From: Dyadobacter luteus
GTDB taxonomy: Bacteria > Bacteroidota > Bacteroidia > Cytophagales > Spirosomataceae
Assembly (NCBI RefSeq): GCF_003383615.1
Contig: NZ_QNUL01000001.1
Coordinates: 558,001 to 622,000 of the forward strand
Length of the DNA: 64,000 nucleotides
Reading direction: 5' to 3'
A model generated the notes under the pieces. It ran no database searches. It saw nothing but the letters and a program-made list of their open reading frames with translations, and was not told the DNA's origin. A program made the translations under genes and the position numbers. Positions 15,789 through 25,574 of the stretch are shown here, in pieces (position 1 is the stretch's first letter; each line of letters starts with the position of its first letter).

Positions 15789-18700
15789 TTACAACTCTAT
15801 GCTTTTTCTTAAAGGAGTTGTTACACTTGGAAATGTCATTGCTGAGATGTGTTTTCTCCAGGCTTTTGGATCGTATCCGAATGACTTTTTCGTTGTCTCT
15901 GAGAGTTCTCTTCTGGCAAAATCCTTATAATTAAAGTGTAGGTCTGTCAAATAATCACAGAGTAATTCATGTCCTTTCTTTGATCCACAACGGCTTAATG
16001 CTGCAGCGATACTGATTTCAAGTGATCCCCTGTGAACTTGCCAGCGCACATCTTCATATTGTGTGGTTACGAAGCCTCCTATTTTTTTGTCTGTCAAAAG
16101 CTTCTCTAAACTGCTGATTAAAGTGTTACTCGGGTTTCGTTCAGCGTACATACATAAACTTAGAATCCGGTTGTGAAAAGGTATGAACTTAATATCAATT
16201 CTTCCATTGAAATAGCTGTCTTTCCGCGGCACCAATTCCCCCCCTGACACCGTATTGGCGAGTATATTTTCTACCAAGGCCGTCTCTGAATTACTTCCAG
16301 ACATTGCCAAAAGCGCAATATTCTGGTTTATTCGCCAAAACAATCCTTCAAGTTTATTCTTTTCCCTTCCTCGGATGTCGTCATAGTCATCGATATAGCC
16401 CTTAGGATACCCATCCTGCTGCTCCTTTTGGAACATCGTATTCAGCTCAGCACCAATCAAGCTATTACCGGATGGATCTCCAAACCAGGCAAGCATTTTG
16501 GCGGTATATAGTTTTCCTTCTGTATTTGTGGTTTGCTCGAAACAATCTTTGAGGACCGGCAAAATAATTGATTTGTCTATTCTGCTACACTCATACATGT
16601 ATTCCTCAGCCCCCGACTCGAGTTCTTTCACGCGCCGCTGTACTTCCTGTAAACTGGCTCTTTTATCACCTTCTTGCCTGTTCATATATCCTGCCGGGAA
16701 GTACTTCAGGGTAGCCCATTCTTTTTGTAAAGGGGTAATGTCATAATCCCGTGGCCGTATTTTCTTCCAGGCGAGATCGGCAGCAATCTGGCCAGTGAAG
16801 TAACCCAATACAAGCAAATCGGCGGTCATACGCGTGAATTGAAGTGCATTACGACTTTGCCCGAAACCACGGCCCGATATAAGTAGCCCATCCACCGATT
16901 TGGGAACGATAGAACGGTATGGTATCTCAATGGTGATATCGTTGGAATGAGGAAGCAAGAAACCACATTTGGAATATTCAGAGGATGCTACGTTGTGAGG
17001 ATCAAAATCACTGCTGGCCAATACGAGCATATCCTTAAAATGACGCTTCTCTACACAGTCGATGAGATCAATATTATGAATAGCATCAATCCGTCTGGAT
17101 TCTCTAACTGTCAGGAATGGGTGAAAGTCATAAAAGTGAGCTTCGTAATGAGAAATAAGGAAACCCCGCTGCTGTTCAGCTATTTTCCTATTGTCGAGTA
17201 TATCGTAATCACGGTTTGTATGCGAGGGTAACTTCCCTACACCTCCCACATCCCATTGGCTGTAGTTTTGGGTGTATCCAATTCTTTCATCTCCTATTTG
17301 ATACGAGGCTCCGGCGAAGGCAGCCACATCACCATCACCTGTAGCATCAATGGTAACCTCACCAAGCACGAGCTCTAACTGCCCATTCCGGCAAACTACC
17401 ACACCTTTTACTGCGTTGTTTCTGGTGACTGCACCACACAAAATTGCTGAAGTGATAAACTGCCCCCCCTTGTCAAGGACAGATTTTAGATGGTAAATTT
17501 GTCTGCCTATTTTTTTTGTCATATTAGCTTCCTGAGCGACACGTTCTGCCTCTTCATTCTGCTTTTTAAAAAAGACATTATCCTTTACACCATGGTAGTA
17601 GCCCATCACCCCACCCATTGTTTTCGTTCCGCCTAGATCATTAAAATAGTCCACGACAATGGTGTCAGCCCCCTTTTCAACTGATCCCGCAGCTGAGAGC
17701 GCGCCGGCAGTACCACCACCTGCAACAACCACCTGTGTTTCGCTCTTTTTGCTGACCGCCTTCTCCCAGTCGAGCTTTACCTCGCGCAGCAATATGTTGA
17801 AGCCAGGTTCTTGTACTTCCTGAAAACGTATCTCAGATTCAGCAATTTTCTTTCCTGGTAGAACCAGATGTTGGCCTTTTGAACTGTTGGTGGTATATCT
17901 TACTGCCTTTATCTGATTTTGCGCATTCTTTTCAAGGCCGATAATCTTCGACGCGCTTAACTCTTCGCTCTCCCCGTGCAGAAAATAATGTCCTTTCAAA
18001 CTTGTTGCAGGCAATTTTGGTTCTTCCAGAATCAGAGATGCTTCAAGTGCGTACTGGTGTATCTGGGCTTTTTCAAAGGCGGTACCCAAAGACTTTATTT
18101 TAGAACCCAGCTCGGTAGCGATCAAACGCGCCTTGTGCTCAATCTCCTCGAGCTTTGCGGTGTTAACGTCAAAATGATAATGCAGAAAAGCGTGGTCATC
18201 AGAAAGTTTACCAGGTTGTAGCATTACTGTATTATTATAAATTCCAAACCCTGAATCAACCTGAATCTGCCGAACGGTAGGATTTTGCACTCCCTGAAGT
18301 TCAAGCACGAAACCGGCCCTGCTTACTTTTGGAGACTTTCCAGATAAGTTTCTGCTAAAAAGAAGCTGGTCTGATGCATCTAAAAATGCTTTGCACCTGA
18401 CTTCAAAAACACCTTGTTTGGTTGCAATTAAAACCCCGGTTACCTGACCTTTGTCCTCAAATAGTCCGCAGACATCGGTCATAAGTAACAAATCCACATT
18501 ACCTAACAACAAATTGCGCACCATGCCCTTCCTCACACTCCCTTTAAAAAGAGCGATTTGATCCCCGAAGTGGCTTTTAGTTTCGCCGGTCGCCTTGGTG
18601 TTTTTAATTTCGGGTATTTCCTGTTCGGGTAGAAAAAGCGCTTTCAGATCAGGTCTGAGCTTATCAAAGCCTTCAGCCCCCATCCAAAGCTGGCTTTTGG

Positions 18701-18953
18701 CAGCCAGTTCATAACCGGGACTACTTCGTTTTTCAACGAGCAAAACTTTCTTTCCAGTTTTGGCTGCGTACAACGCCGCAAAATATCCCGAAAGTCCAGC
18801 GCCGTTGATTACAATATCGTAAACTCCGACAGGATTCTGTCCATCGAATTGGCGGCTTATTTCTGCAAAAGCCTGTTGATTTAATAATGAATTGGTGAGC
18901 AAAACTGCTCCAGTGGCAGGCATGCTATAGCTTAAAAATTTCCGTCTGTTCAT
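15789..18953 (-). CDS. Tat-exported tandem FAD-dependent oxidoreductase
   Basis: The 1054-residue protein carries a twin-arginine signal (MNRRKFLSYSMPATGA), so it should be exported folded with cofactor bound. Two FAD-type Rossmann regions are visible: VINGAGLSGYFAALYAAKTG near residue 48, and VVAGGGTAGALSAAG near 408 followed by FNDLGGTKTMGGVMGYYHG. A late DATGDGDVAAFAG block matches the FAD-binding C-terminal motif of PF12831 proteins. The last ~250 residues are helical and HEAT-like. Relatives in Bacteroidota glycan loci are often annotated as FAD-dependent oxidoreductase or xanthan lyase without proof. The first FAD region may be degenerate. The substrate is unknown; the locus suggests a glycan or glycan-derived acid. 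Confidence 0.8.
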   Translation of the reverse strand: MNRRKFLSYSMPATGAVLLTNSLLNQQAFAEISRQFDGQNPVGVYDIVINGAGLSGYFAALYAAKTGKKVLLVEKRSSPGYELAAKSQLWMGAEGFDKLRPDLKALFLPEQEIPEIKNTKATGETKSHFGDQIALFKGSVRKGMVRNLLLGNVDLLLMTDVCGLFEDKGQVTGVLIATKQGVFEVRCKAFLDASDQLLFSRNLSGKSPKVSRAGFVLELQGVQNPTVRQIQVDSGFGIYNNTVMLQPGKLSDDHAFLHYHFDVNTAKLEEIEHKARLIATELGSKIKSLGTAFEKAQIHQYALEASLILEEPKLPATSLKGHYFLHGESEELSASKIIGLEKNAQNQIKAVRYTTNSSKGQHLVLPGKKIAESEIRFQEVQEPGFNILLREVKLDWEKAVSKKSETQVVVAGGGTAGALSAAGSVEKGADTIVVDYFNDLGGTKTMGGVMGYYHGVKDNVFFKKQNEEAERVAQEANMTKKIGRQIYHLKSVLDKGGQFITSAILCGAVTRNNAVKGVVVCRNGQLELVLGEVTIDATGDGDVAAFAGASYQIGDERIGYTQNYSQWDVGGVGKLPSHTNRDYDILDNRKIAEQQRGFLISHYEAHFYDFHPFLTVRESRRIDAIHNIDLIDCVEKRHFKDMLVLASSDFDPHNVASSEYSKCGFLLPHSNDITIEIPYRSIVPKSVDGLLISGRGFGQSRNALQFTRMTADLLVLGYFTGQIAADLAWKKIRPRDYDITPLQKEWATLKYFPAGYMNRQEGDKRASLQEVQRRVKELESGAEEYMYECSRIDKSIILPVLKDCFEQTTNTEGKLYTAKMLAWFGDPSGNSLIGAELNTMFQKEQQDGYPKGYIDDYDDIRGREKNKLEGLFWRINQNIALLAMSGSNSETALVENILANTVSGGELVPRKDSYFNGRIDIKFIPFHNRILSLCMYAERNPSNTLISSLEKLLTDKKIGGFVTTQYEDVRWQVHRGSLEISIAAALSRCGSKKGHELLCDYLTDLHFNYKDFARRELSETTKKSFGYDPKAWRKHISAMTFPSVTTPLRKSIEL

Positions 18954-19070
18954 CGTCTGTCATTGGGTTAGGTCAGGGTCTTAGGAATATTGAAGTATTT
19001 CGGCCATGTAGACTATAACACACCGAAACTTGATTTGGCGCTCATAGGATTCTAAACAATCCCTATCTGC

Positions 19071-20357
19071 CTACTTTATTTTACTAAATTCCCGATTCAT
19101 AATAGCAAGTGTTTTGTCATAACGAACGCGAACATTTCTCATCGCTGATTCAACCTGCTTCAAGGCTGCATCATAGTTATCGGTAATGCGCATGAGTTGT
19201 TCTGTAATCTGCTGCCCGGTTGTTTCTTCAATTTCGAAGGTCCAGTCTTTCAAACCCAAATCGTAGTACATCTGGCCTTTGATAGTGTCCTGGGGTTGTC
19301 TCAAATAGAAACAGGGGGTTCCATTAGCGGCAGCAATAATTGGTGAATGGCACTCATAACTTATAACGGTATGTGCTTTTGCATACAAAGATGCCGCCTC
19401 ATCGGGTAACCAGTAGTCATGTTTCACCACAAAAGGCTTCACATCCTCGGCAAGAGGATCAATAAGTAACTCGTCCATTACATCGACCTGATAGGTCATT
19501 TCAGGACACACCACTACTTTGTTTTTGGTTTTGCGAACCCATGCCGTTAAAGCTTCTCTTGCTTTTGCATGATCCGCTTCCTTCCATTTGTAATTCAGCT
19601 CATCCACCTCGCGTATTTGCTCAATACTCCAACCGGCCTTATTAGGTCGTATTTTGTAGTAAGGGGTTTTTCTCAAGCGAGGAATGACGCAGATGAATTT
19701 CCTGTCTGTAAGATCATTGTCCTGCATAAACTTCGCCGCCCTCTCCTTGTCGTGAATATCCATGGCAAAAGTGGCGTCAGGGGCAAAAGCGATGTGATTT
19801 CCCGACAACCCTTTTTCTTTCAATTTCTGGATTGACGCAGTTTCCCGTGTAAAAATGAAAGAAGCGTTTTGAATAATCCTTTTTAAATCCGGGCTTATAT
19901 CCTGAATGGTTACACCAAAAATCCCAAATGGTTTTTGTGTCTGCTTTTGCCAGCTGTCAAGGTAGTCGGCAGCGACCACAGATGGCCCCGAGCCATGAAG
20001 AAGAAAATCCGCGTTTGCAAAAGCGTTTTTAACTTCCTCTGTTTGAGGTACCCTTTCCTTATCTACAGCACCGTGAATAATTTGTAAATCCGGATAGTGC
20101 TTTTTTATCAGGCCTTCTGAAAGTTCCCCTTTGCTCTTTTTCCATAGTATCAGTTTAGCGTCAGGCAGCCTTTTCTTAAGGATCGCAATTAAACCTGGTG
20201 TATGGGCTATATCACCAATGTTTACATCCTGCCAACCGGAGACAAAAAGAATGGTTGGATCAGATTTGGCGTAGGCCATTTTCTCAAACATAAATGTAGC
20301 CGCCGTCATGCCCCCCGCGTTTCTGATAAAGTCTCTTCTTGATTGATTTCTAGCCAT
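19071..20357 (-). CDS. Tat-exported polysaccharide pyruvyl transferase family protein
   Basis: The 428-residue protein starts MARNQSRRDFIRNAGGMTAATF, a strong twin-arginine signal (SRRDFIR). The body matches the PF04230 pyruvyl transferase fold: FVSGWQDVNIGDIAHTPGL near 33-51, LLHGSGPSVVA near 122, GIFGVTIQD near 147, FTRETASI near 168, and SYECHSPIIAAANGTPCFYL near 330. Classical members (CsaB) act in the cytoplasm and attach pyruvate ketals to glycans using PEP. PEP is not expected in the periplasm, so an exported member may use another reaction. It sits between susD and the FAD oxidoreductase gene in one operon. Confidence 0.8.
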   Translation of the reverse strand: MARNQSRRDFIRNAGGMTAATFMFEKMAYAKSDPTILFVSGWQDVNIGDIAHTPGLIAILKKRLPDAKLILWKKSKGELSEGLIKKHYPDLQIIHGAVDKERVPQTEEVKNAFANADFLLHGSGPSVVAADYLDSWQKQTQKPFGIFGVTIQDISPDLKRIIQNASFIFTRETASIQKLKEKGLSGNHIAFAPDATFAMDIHDKERAAKFMQDNDLTDRKFICVIPRLRKTPYYKIRPNKAGWSIEQIREVDELNYKWKEADHAKAREALTAWVRKTKNKVVVCPEMTYQVDVMDELLIDPLAEDVKPFVVKHDYWLPDEAASLYAKAHTVISYECHSPIIAAANGTPCFYLRQPQDTIKGQMYYDLGLKDWTFEIEETTGQQITEQLMRITDNYDAALKQVESAMRNVRVRYDKTLAIMNREFSKIK

Positions 20358-20398
20358 AAATTATTGATTGTTGGTACAAATGACACGTTGCCTGCTTA

Positions 20399-22102
20399 TC
20401 ATGGGTAACCAGCATTCTGTTCGAACTTAGCGCCTACATTCGCATCGATTACCTTTTGTGGTATGGGCCAAAACCTGTTGAATTCCTGAATCGTTTTGCC
20501 CGACGATGGACCATTTGCTACCGAAGGGGCTGAGTTGTATTTTCTTACGCGATCGACAAGTCTTCCCATGCGAATAAGTGTACGTAGTCTTGGCTCTTCT
20601 ACAATCAGTTCGCGGGCCCTTTCGTCTAGTATAAAGTCTTCGCTTACATCTGAAGGAGTAATTAACCTGGCCTTTGCCCGCTCTCTTATCACATTTATAT
20701 CGCCTGCCGCCAGATCCATATTTCCTTTTCTGTAGTAAGCTTCAGCCCTGAGCAAATAGGTTTCCGCAACCCGCATCCGGCTAAAATCTTTGACTGAATT
20801 ACCGCTTAGGTTATTATTACCTAATGGTGTACCTTCTATTTTCCTGAAATAAGGGTAATATTCTCTGAGCGTATCCAATTTGACAGTCGAGTTGCTACCA
20901 TCATTTTTCAACACATACAAAGCCCCGTCAGCTCCCTTCCTCGTCACGATGGGTTTCCCAAAATATTCTTTATCCGCAGGGTTGTTGTAATAGAAGGTTC
21001 TGCGAATATTGTATTGCGAGTTACGTATGTCTTTGGAATCCAATTTCCAGATATCATATTTAAGGTAATTCGTAGGTGAGTTGACCCCAATTCCTCTCCC
21101 AAGGCTATCTGAAGGAAGATTTGGCTGACCATTCGGAGATTTGATACGGTCGTATTCACATCCCCAATAACGGATGCTGTTGTTGGCGGAAGACGCTGAG
21201 AAACTGCCCCCAGGCGTAAAGTTTTCAAACTGCCATGCCCACATTACCTCTTTGTTTCCGGCAGATCTATTAACTTGCCCGTCAGCAAAAATGTCCGAGA
21301 AAACATCGCCTGGTCTTGCGCTTGCCGCACCGAAGCGGGATCTCATGATCTCATAATCGCCGGCTTCTTTGTTGATCACTTTTGAGGCAGCTGATATTGA
21401 TTTATCGTAAAAGGTAGCGTCCTTTTTTTCCATGCCTAATGATATGTAGACCTCACTGAGCAGGTGATACGCAGCCGCGCGCGGGATTCTTCCATCAACT
21501 ACAGCCATCGGGAGTAGCTCGGAAGCCATTTCCAGATCCTGAGCGATAAATTCCAGTACTTCAGCTCTGGTGTTCCTGGTAAAATCAAAACGCGGTTCAA
21601 TGACTCGTTCTTTTACTAGGGGGACACCCCCATAAATATTGACCAGAAAATTGTAGGTATAAGCCCTGAAAAAAAGTGCTTGTCCCTTGATGTTCTTCCG
21701 GGCCTCGTCGGGGATATTTAATGTTGGGTCATCAATATTTTCTAGTACAAGGTTGGTTTTTACGATCATCTCTTTGTAGGCCCAATCCCAATAAAGGATG
21801 GCAGCATCCAGGCTGGAATTTAAAAGACTATAATCTTTGTTTCCCCGAGAATCGTTTCTCCCCCACTGTGTCAGATCAGTTGCTACTGTCATATACTCAA
21901 AGTTATTGGATCCGATAATGTGCTCCTTTCTGGATGCTTGGTAAATGGACACAACAGCAGCGTCATAACCTGCTGCATTGGTAAGTAGGTTTTCTGGACT
22001 GAATCTATCCAAAGGCACTTCATCCAGATAAGATTCTTTACACGAGCTGGTTAGCGACAGCACACAGGCTGTCATTAAAATATTGATGTATCTTTTTGTC
22101 AT
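20399..22102 (-). CDS. RagB/SusD-family outer-membrane lipoprotein (locus 1)
   Basis: The 567-residue protein has a lipoprotein signal with Cys21 (LTSSCKES), so it is surface-anchored. The helical TPR-like SusD fold is seen in YLDEVPLDRFSPENL, ALFFRAYTYNFLVNIYGGVP and the C-terminal MRVAETYLLRAEAYYRKGN, ending WPIPQKVIDANV. It captures oligosaccharides as a lid on the partner SusC barrel. Its start lies 12 bases after the susC stop. The glycan is not deducible from SusD alone. Confidence 0.92.
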   Translation of the reverse strand: MTKRYINILMTACVLSLTSSCKESYLDEVPLDRFSPENLLTNAAGYDAAVVSIYQASRKEHIIGSNNFEYMTVATDLTQWGRNDSRGNKDYSLLNSSLDAAILYWDWAYKEMIVKTNLVLENIDDPTLNIPDEARKNIKGQALFFRAYTYNFLVNIYGGVPLVKERVIEPRFDFTRNTRAEVLEFIAQDLEMASELLPMAVVDGRIPRAAAYHLLSEVYISLGMEKKDATFYDKSISAASKVINKEAGDYEIMRSRFGAASARPGDVFSDIFADGQVNRSAGNKEVMWAWQFENFTPGGSFSASSANNSIRYWGCEYDRIKSPNGQPNLPSDSLGRGIGVNSPTNYLKYDIWKLDSKDIRNSQYNIRRTFYYNNPADKEYFGKPIVTRKGADGALYVLKNDGSNSTVKLDTLREYYPYFRKIEGTPLGNNNLSGNSVKDFSRMRVAETYLLRAEAYYRKGNMDLAAGDINVIRERAKARLITPSDVSEDFILDERARELIVEEPRLRTLIRMGRLVDRVRKYNSAPSVANGPSSGKTIQEFNRFWPIPQKVIDANVGAKFEQNAGYP

Positions 22103-22114
22103 GATCTCAAAGGT

Positions 22115-25100
22115 TTAGAACGAAACATTAATACCAGCTACAAAAGTCTTCATAAGTGGCCCGTTGTTGCCCGGGTCTCTGCCTCCTGCGCCAAATTCAG
22201 GATCCCACCCTTTCCATTTTGTCCAGGTTACCAGGTTTTTGGCACTCAAATACATTTGCAGGGTGCTGATTCGCAGAGATTTTATTATTTTCTCGGGAAG
22301 GGAGTAGGCCAAAGAAACGTCCTGCAATCTTACGAAGCTCCGACTTTCATAAAATCCATAGCCAAGGGGATTACGGTAGTTGATCCTCGGATGTGTATTG
22401 ATGGGATTCGCCGGTGTCCAATAGGGTACATCTAAAAAATTCGCCTGATCATAGAAACTTGATCCAGGGTTAATTAAAGGAATAGGACTGTATCCGCCCT
22501 GGACAATATTGAATGTAGAGGTTAGACTTAATCCACTATATGCAAAAATGTTAGTGATGCCCAGATGATACTTTCTTTGGTTATTATTCACCACCGTTCT
22601 GTCATCAGGAGTTATTTTACCATCAGGTACTCCGTCCGGCCCGCTTATATCTTTGAATCTGATATCGCCCGCTTTTGCTCCGGGTATCAGTGATAAATCA
22701 GCCCCTTCCTGAAAAATTCCATCGAAAACATAATCGAAGTTCGCCCCTAACGGATGTCCGATAAACCATTTACTGGCGATATCATCATCTTCGCGTCCAT
22801 CGTTGTTCAAATCCCGGCCAGTCAGTTTCACAATTTTGTTTCGATTGAAAGAGAAAGCCAAGCTTGTGTTCCAGTTGAAGCCCCCCTTCATGATATTGAC
22901 GGTCTTCAAGTCGACTTCCATTCCATGATTTTTAGTCTCACCTATATTTCTCAGAAATTTTTCAAATCCATTGGTATTTGGAATCGTTTGCTCCAAAAGC
23001 AGATCAAATGTGTTGGTACGGTAATAATTCACTGATAAATTAACCCTGTTGGAAAAGGCTTGTATATCGGTTCCGAAATTGAAGCTTTCCGAGGTTTCCC
23101 AGCCCAGGTTCGGATTTGCAAGGCTGGCAGTACTCAACCCCACAGATGTTGCACCGCCATCACCAAATACATAATTGTTCTGTTCGATCTTGCTAAGGGA
23201 AGAATATTCATCGACTCCACGATTGCCATTCCTACCCCATGATGCCCTTAGTTTCAAAAAGTTGAGTTCCCGCACATCGCTAAGAAAAGACTCTTCGCTA
23301 ACATTCCAGCTCAATGCAGCAGCTGGGAATGTACCATATTTATTGCCCTTGCCGAATGCAGAGTATCCATCTCTGCGCACACTGAGTGTCATAAAATATT
23401 TCTTCGATATTGTATAGCCTAAGCGCGCCATACTTGAATTTTGTGTGGATCTGGCAGCACCTGTATCAATATTATGGCTCTCACCTATTTCCAGGGCATT
23501 GTAGCCAAGAGCATCATTAAATATATTCTGACTGGAAAGAAGAGAAAACTGGTTTTTGAATTCATAAGCGCCGTAAAGCACCGTCAGATCTACGGCCTGA
23601 TTTTGAGTAAGCTGGTGCTTAAATGTCAGGATATTTTCAAATGTAAAGTTCTGGGTTTCTCCCTGCCGCTTCGATCCTGATCCTAGCCGGTTGAGCGGCG
23701 CGTAGGAACGATTGTAAACAAAAAGTTTAGAATCGGTACGAGTATATCCTGCATTTAATTTATAAGAGAGCCCTTTCCAAATCGAGACGTCTGCATAAGC
23801 ATTGGAGAACAGCACATTGGTAATTGAGTTTCTTGTATTCAGTATGTTACCCAAAAGCGGATTGCTGACCAGACCAAGATCCTGAGGCAAAGGCCTTGGA
23901 GATGTTCCGTCTTCAAGATACAGGCTTGCAAAAGGACTCAGGTAAGTTGTTGCTACCAGGTCAGCGCGAACGCCAGAATCGTCTCTGGAAGTAAACCCTG
24001 AGTTGACCCCTATCTTCAGCCAGTCTGTTGCCTGTACTCCCAGGTTCATTCTACTTGATATCCTGCTAAAATTATCACCTCTGATGGGAGATTTTGATTT
24101 CATATATCCACCAGAAAAGAAGTAATTAACCTTGTCCGTTTTCCCGGCAACACTCAATTCATAGTTGCTCATCGGAGCCTTTTGTCTTACCTCCTCAAAA
24201 GGATCTATACTTCTGCCTGCCGCAATGTTCGCCAGTTCGATCGGTTGAAAAGGAACTGGTCCTCCTTCTGCAACTTCGGCATCTTTACGGGCAGCCAGGT
24301 ATTTCTCCGGAGATAGTTGTTTAGGCAAAAATGCATAGTCAGATGAGCCAATGTAAGTATTGAAAGCAAACGTGGGTTTTCCTGTTTTCCCCTTTTTGGT
24401 AGTTATCTCGATAACTCCATTGGCTGCGAGCGAACCATATATCGCTGTCGAACTTGCATCCTTCAGTATATCTATAGATTCAATATCATTAGGATTAATG
24501 TCGGCAAGGTTTCCACCAGCATAGATTACTCCATCCAAGACAATCAAAGGGGAATTGCTGGCGGATATAGAGTTGATCCCGCGAATATTGATGGATCCTG
24601 CCTGACCAGGTCTTCCATTGTCGTTAACCTGAACACCGGCTGTGGTACCACGCAACATTTGCGATGCGTTGGTATTGGGTTGTAAGCGGGTATCTTCCAC
24701 GCTTACACTTGCAACAGCTCCGGTTAGGTCCTTTTTTCTTGCAGTCCCATATCCTACCACCACCAATTCGTCCAGCGACTTCGTGTCAGTTTTTAGTGTT
24801 ACGTCGATTTGTGACTTACTGTCGATTTCAATCTCCTGAGGTATATAACCCACAAACGAAAAAGTCATATGCGTCGCCCCTTCCGAAACATCCAGAGAAT
24901 ATTCTCCACTGATTCCGGTGACCGTACCCGTCTGGGTTCCCTTTATAACAATACTTACCCCGGGAAGCCCGCTGCCAGTTTCATCCGTAACTGTACCATT
25001 AATAGTCCTGGCTTCCTTGTTAATGGCTTTTTCTTGCTTTGGGTTTCCTGTCTCCTGCTTTGATTTATCTTCCACCCTTGGCTTTGTGAGAATAATCTGC

Positions 25101-25435
25101 CGGCCAACAAGACTGTATTGAATTGAAATTGGATCCAACAAAGTCTCAAGTATCAGGGCTACACTTTTATTGGTCGCATTCATGGTGATTTCATTATGGA
25201 CCGGAACAACCTGAGGGCTATAGGAAAATTTAACATCGGCTTGCTTTTCGATTAAATGTAGAACATTACGCAGGCTTTTTTCTCTAACGGTAATGGTTAT
25301 ACTTTTATTTAGCAACTCCTGGCCGATAGCAATGTTGGCACAGGCAGAGTGTACTAATAAAATCACGAGCAGCACGTGTAAACACATGGCTTTGATCACA
25401 CTGGTGATACTGATAGTTGCACTTTTTTTCATCAT
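22115..25435 (-). CDS. SusC/RagA TonB-dependent transporter with STN signalling domain (locus 1)
   Basis: The 1106-residue protein has a signal peptide, then a secretin/TonB N-terminal (STN) domain near 40-120 (SITITVREKSLRNVLHLIE). A carboxypeptidase-like domain follows near 142-225 (TVTDETGSGLPGVSIVIKG), then the SusC TonB-box region (ELVVVGYGTARKKDLTGAV), the plug (LRGTTAGVQVNDNGRPG, SIDILKDASSTAIYG) and the barrel. The STN domain normally contacts a FecR-type anti-sigma factor, and both fecR and a sigma gene lie directly upstream. It should import glycan fragments and report their presence. Confidence 0.93.
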   Translation of the reverse strand: MMKKSATISITSVIKAMCLHVLLVILLVHSACANIAIGQELLNKSITITVREKSLRNVLHLIEKQADVKFSYSPQVVPVHNEITMNATNKSVALILETLLDPISIQYSLVGRQIILTKPRVEDKSKQETGNPKQEKAINKEARTINGTVTDETGSGLPGVSIVIKGTQTGTVTGISGEYSLDVSEGATHMTFSFVGYIPQEIEIDSKSQIDVTLKTDTKSLDELVVVGYGTARKKDLTGAVASVSVEDTRLQPNTNASQMLRGTTAGVQVNDNGRPGQAGSINIRGINSISASNSPLIVLDGVIYAGGNLADINPNDIESIDILKDASSTAIYGSLAANGVIEITTKKGKTGKPTFAFNTYIGSSDYAFLPKQLSPEKYLAARKDAEVAEGGPVPFQPIELANIAAGRSIDPFEEVRQKAPMSNYELSVAGKTDKVNYFFSGGYMKSKSPIRGDNFSRISSRMNLGVQATDWLKIGVNSGFTSRDDSGVRADLVATTYLSPFASLYLEDGTSPRPLPQDLGLVSNPLLGNILNTRNSITNVLFSNAYADVSIWKGLSYKLNAGYTRTDSKLFVYNRSYAPLNRLGSGSKRQGETQNFTFENILTFKHQLTQNQAVDLTVLYGAYEFKNQFSLLSSQNIFNDALGYNALEIGESHNIDTGAARSTQNSSMARLGYTISKKYFMTLSVRRDGYSAFGKGNKYGTFPAAALSWNVSEESFLSDVRELNFLKLRASWGRNGNRGVDEYSSLSKIEQNNYVFGDGGATSVGLSTASLANPNLGWETSESFNFGTDIQAFSNRVNLSVNYYRTNTFDLLLEQTIPNTNGFEKFLRNIGETKNHGMEVDLKTVNIMKGGFNWNTSLAFSFNRNKIVKLTGRDLNNDGREDDDIASKWFIGHPLGANFDYVFDGIFQEGADLSLIPGAKAGDIRFKDISGPDGVPDGKITPDDRTVVNNNQRKYHLGITNIFAYSGLSLTSTFNIVQGGYSPIPLINPGSSFYDQANFLDVPYWTPANPINTHPRINYRNPLGYGFYESRSFVRLQDVSLAYSLPEKIIKSLRISTLQMYLSAKNLVTWTKWKGWDPEFGAGGRDPGNNGPLMKTFVAGINVSF

Positions 25436-25574
25436 CGTCTTCTGTTATGGTCAGAGTTTAGGCAATAGGGTTGCTTTTACCATGTAGCTTGAATACAGGT
25501 ATTTCGATAAAAAATGATAAGAGGTCTTACTTAGGGATTAGATTTCATAGAGTGGAAATAAAGTTTTAACTAAT

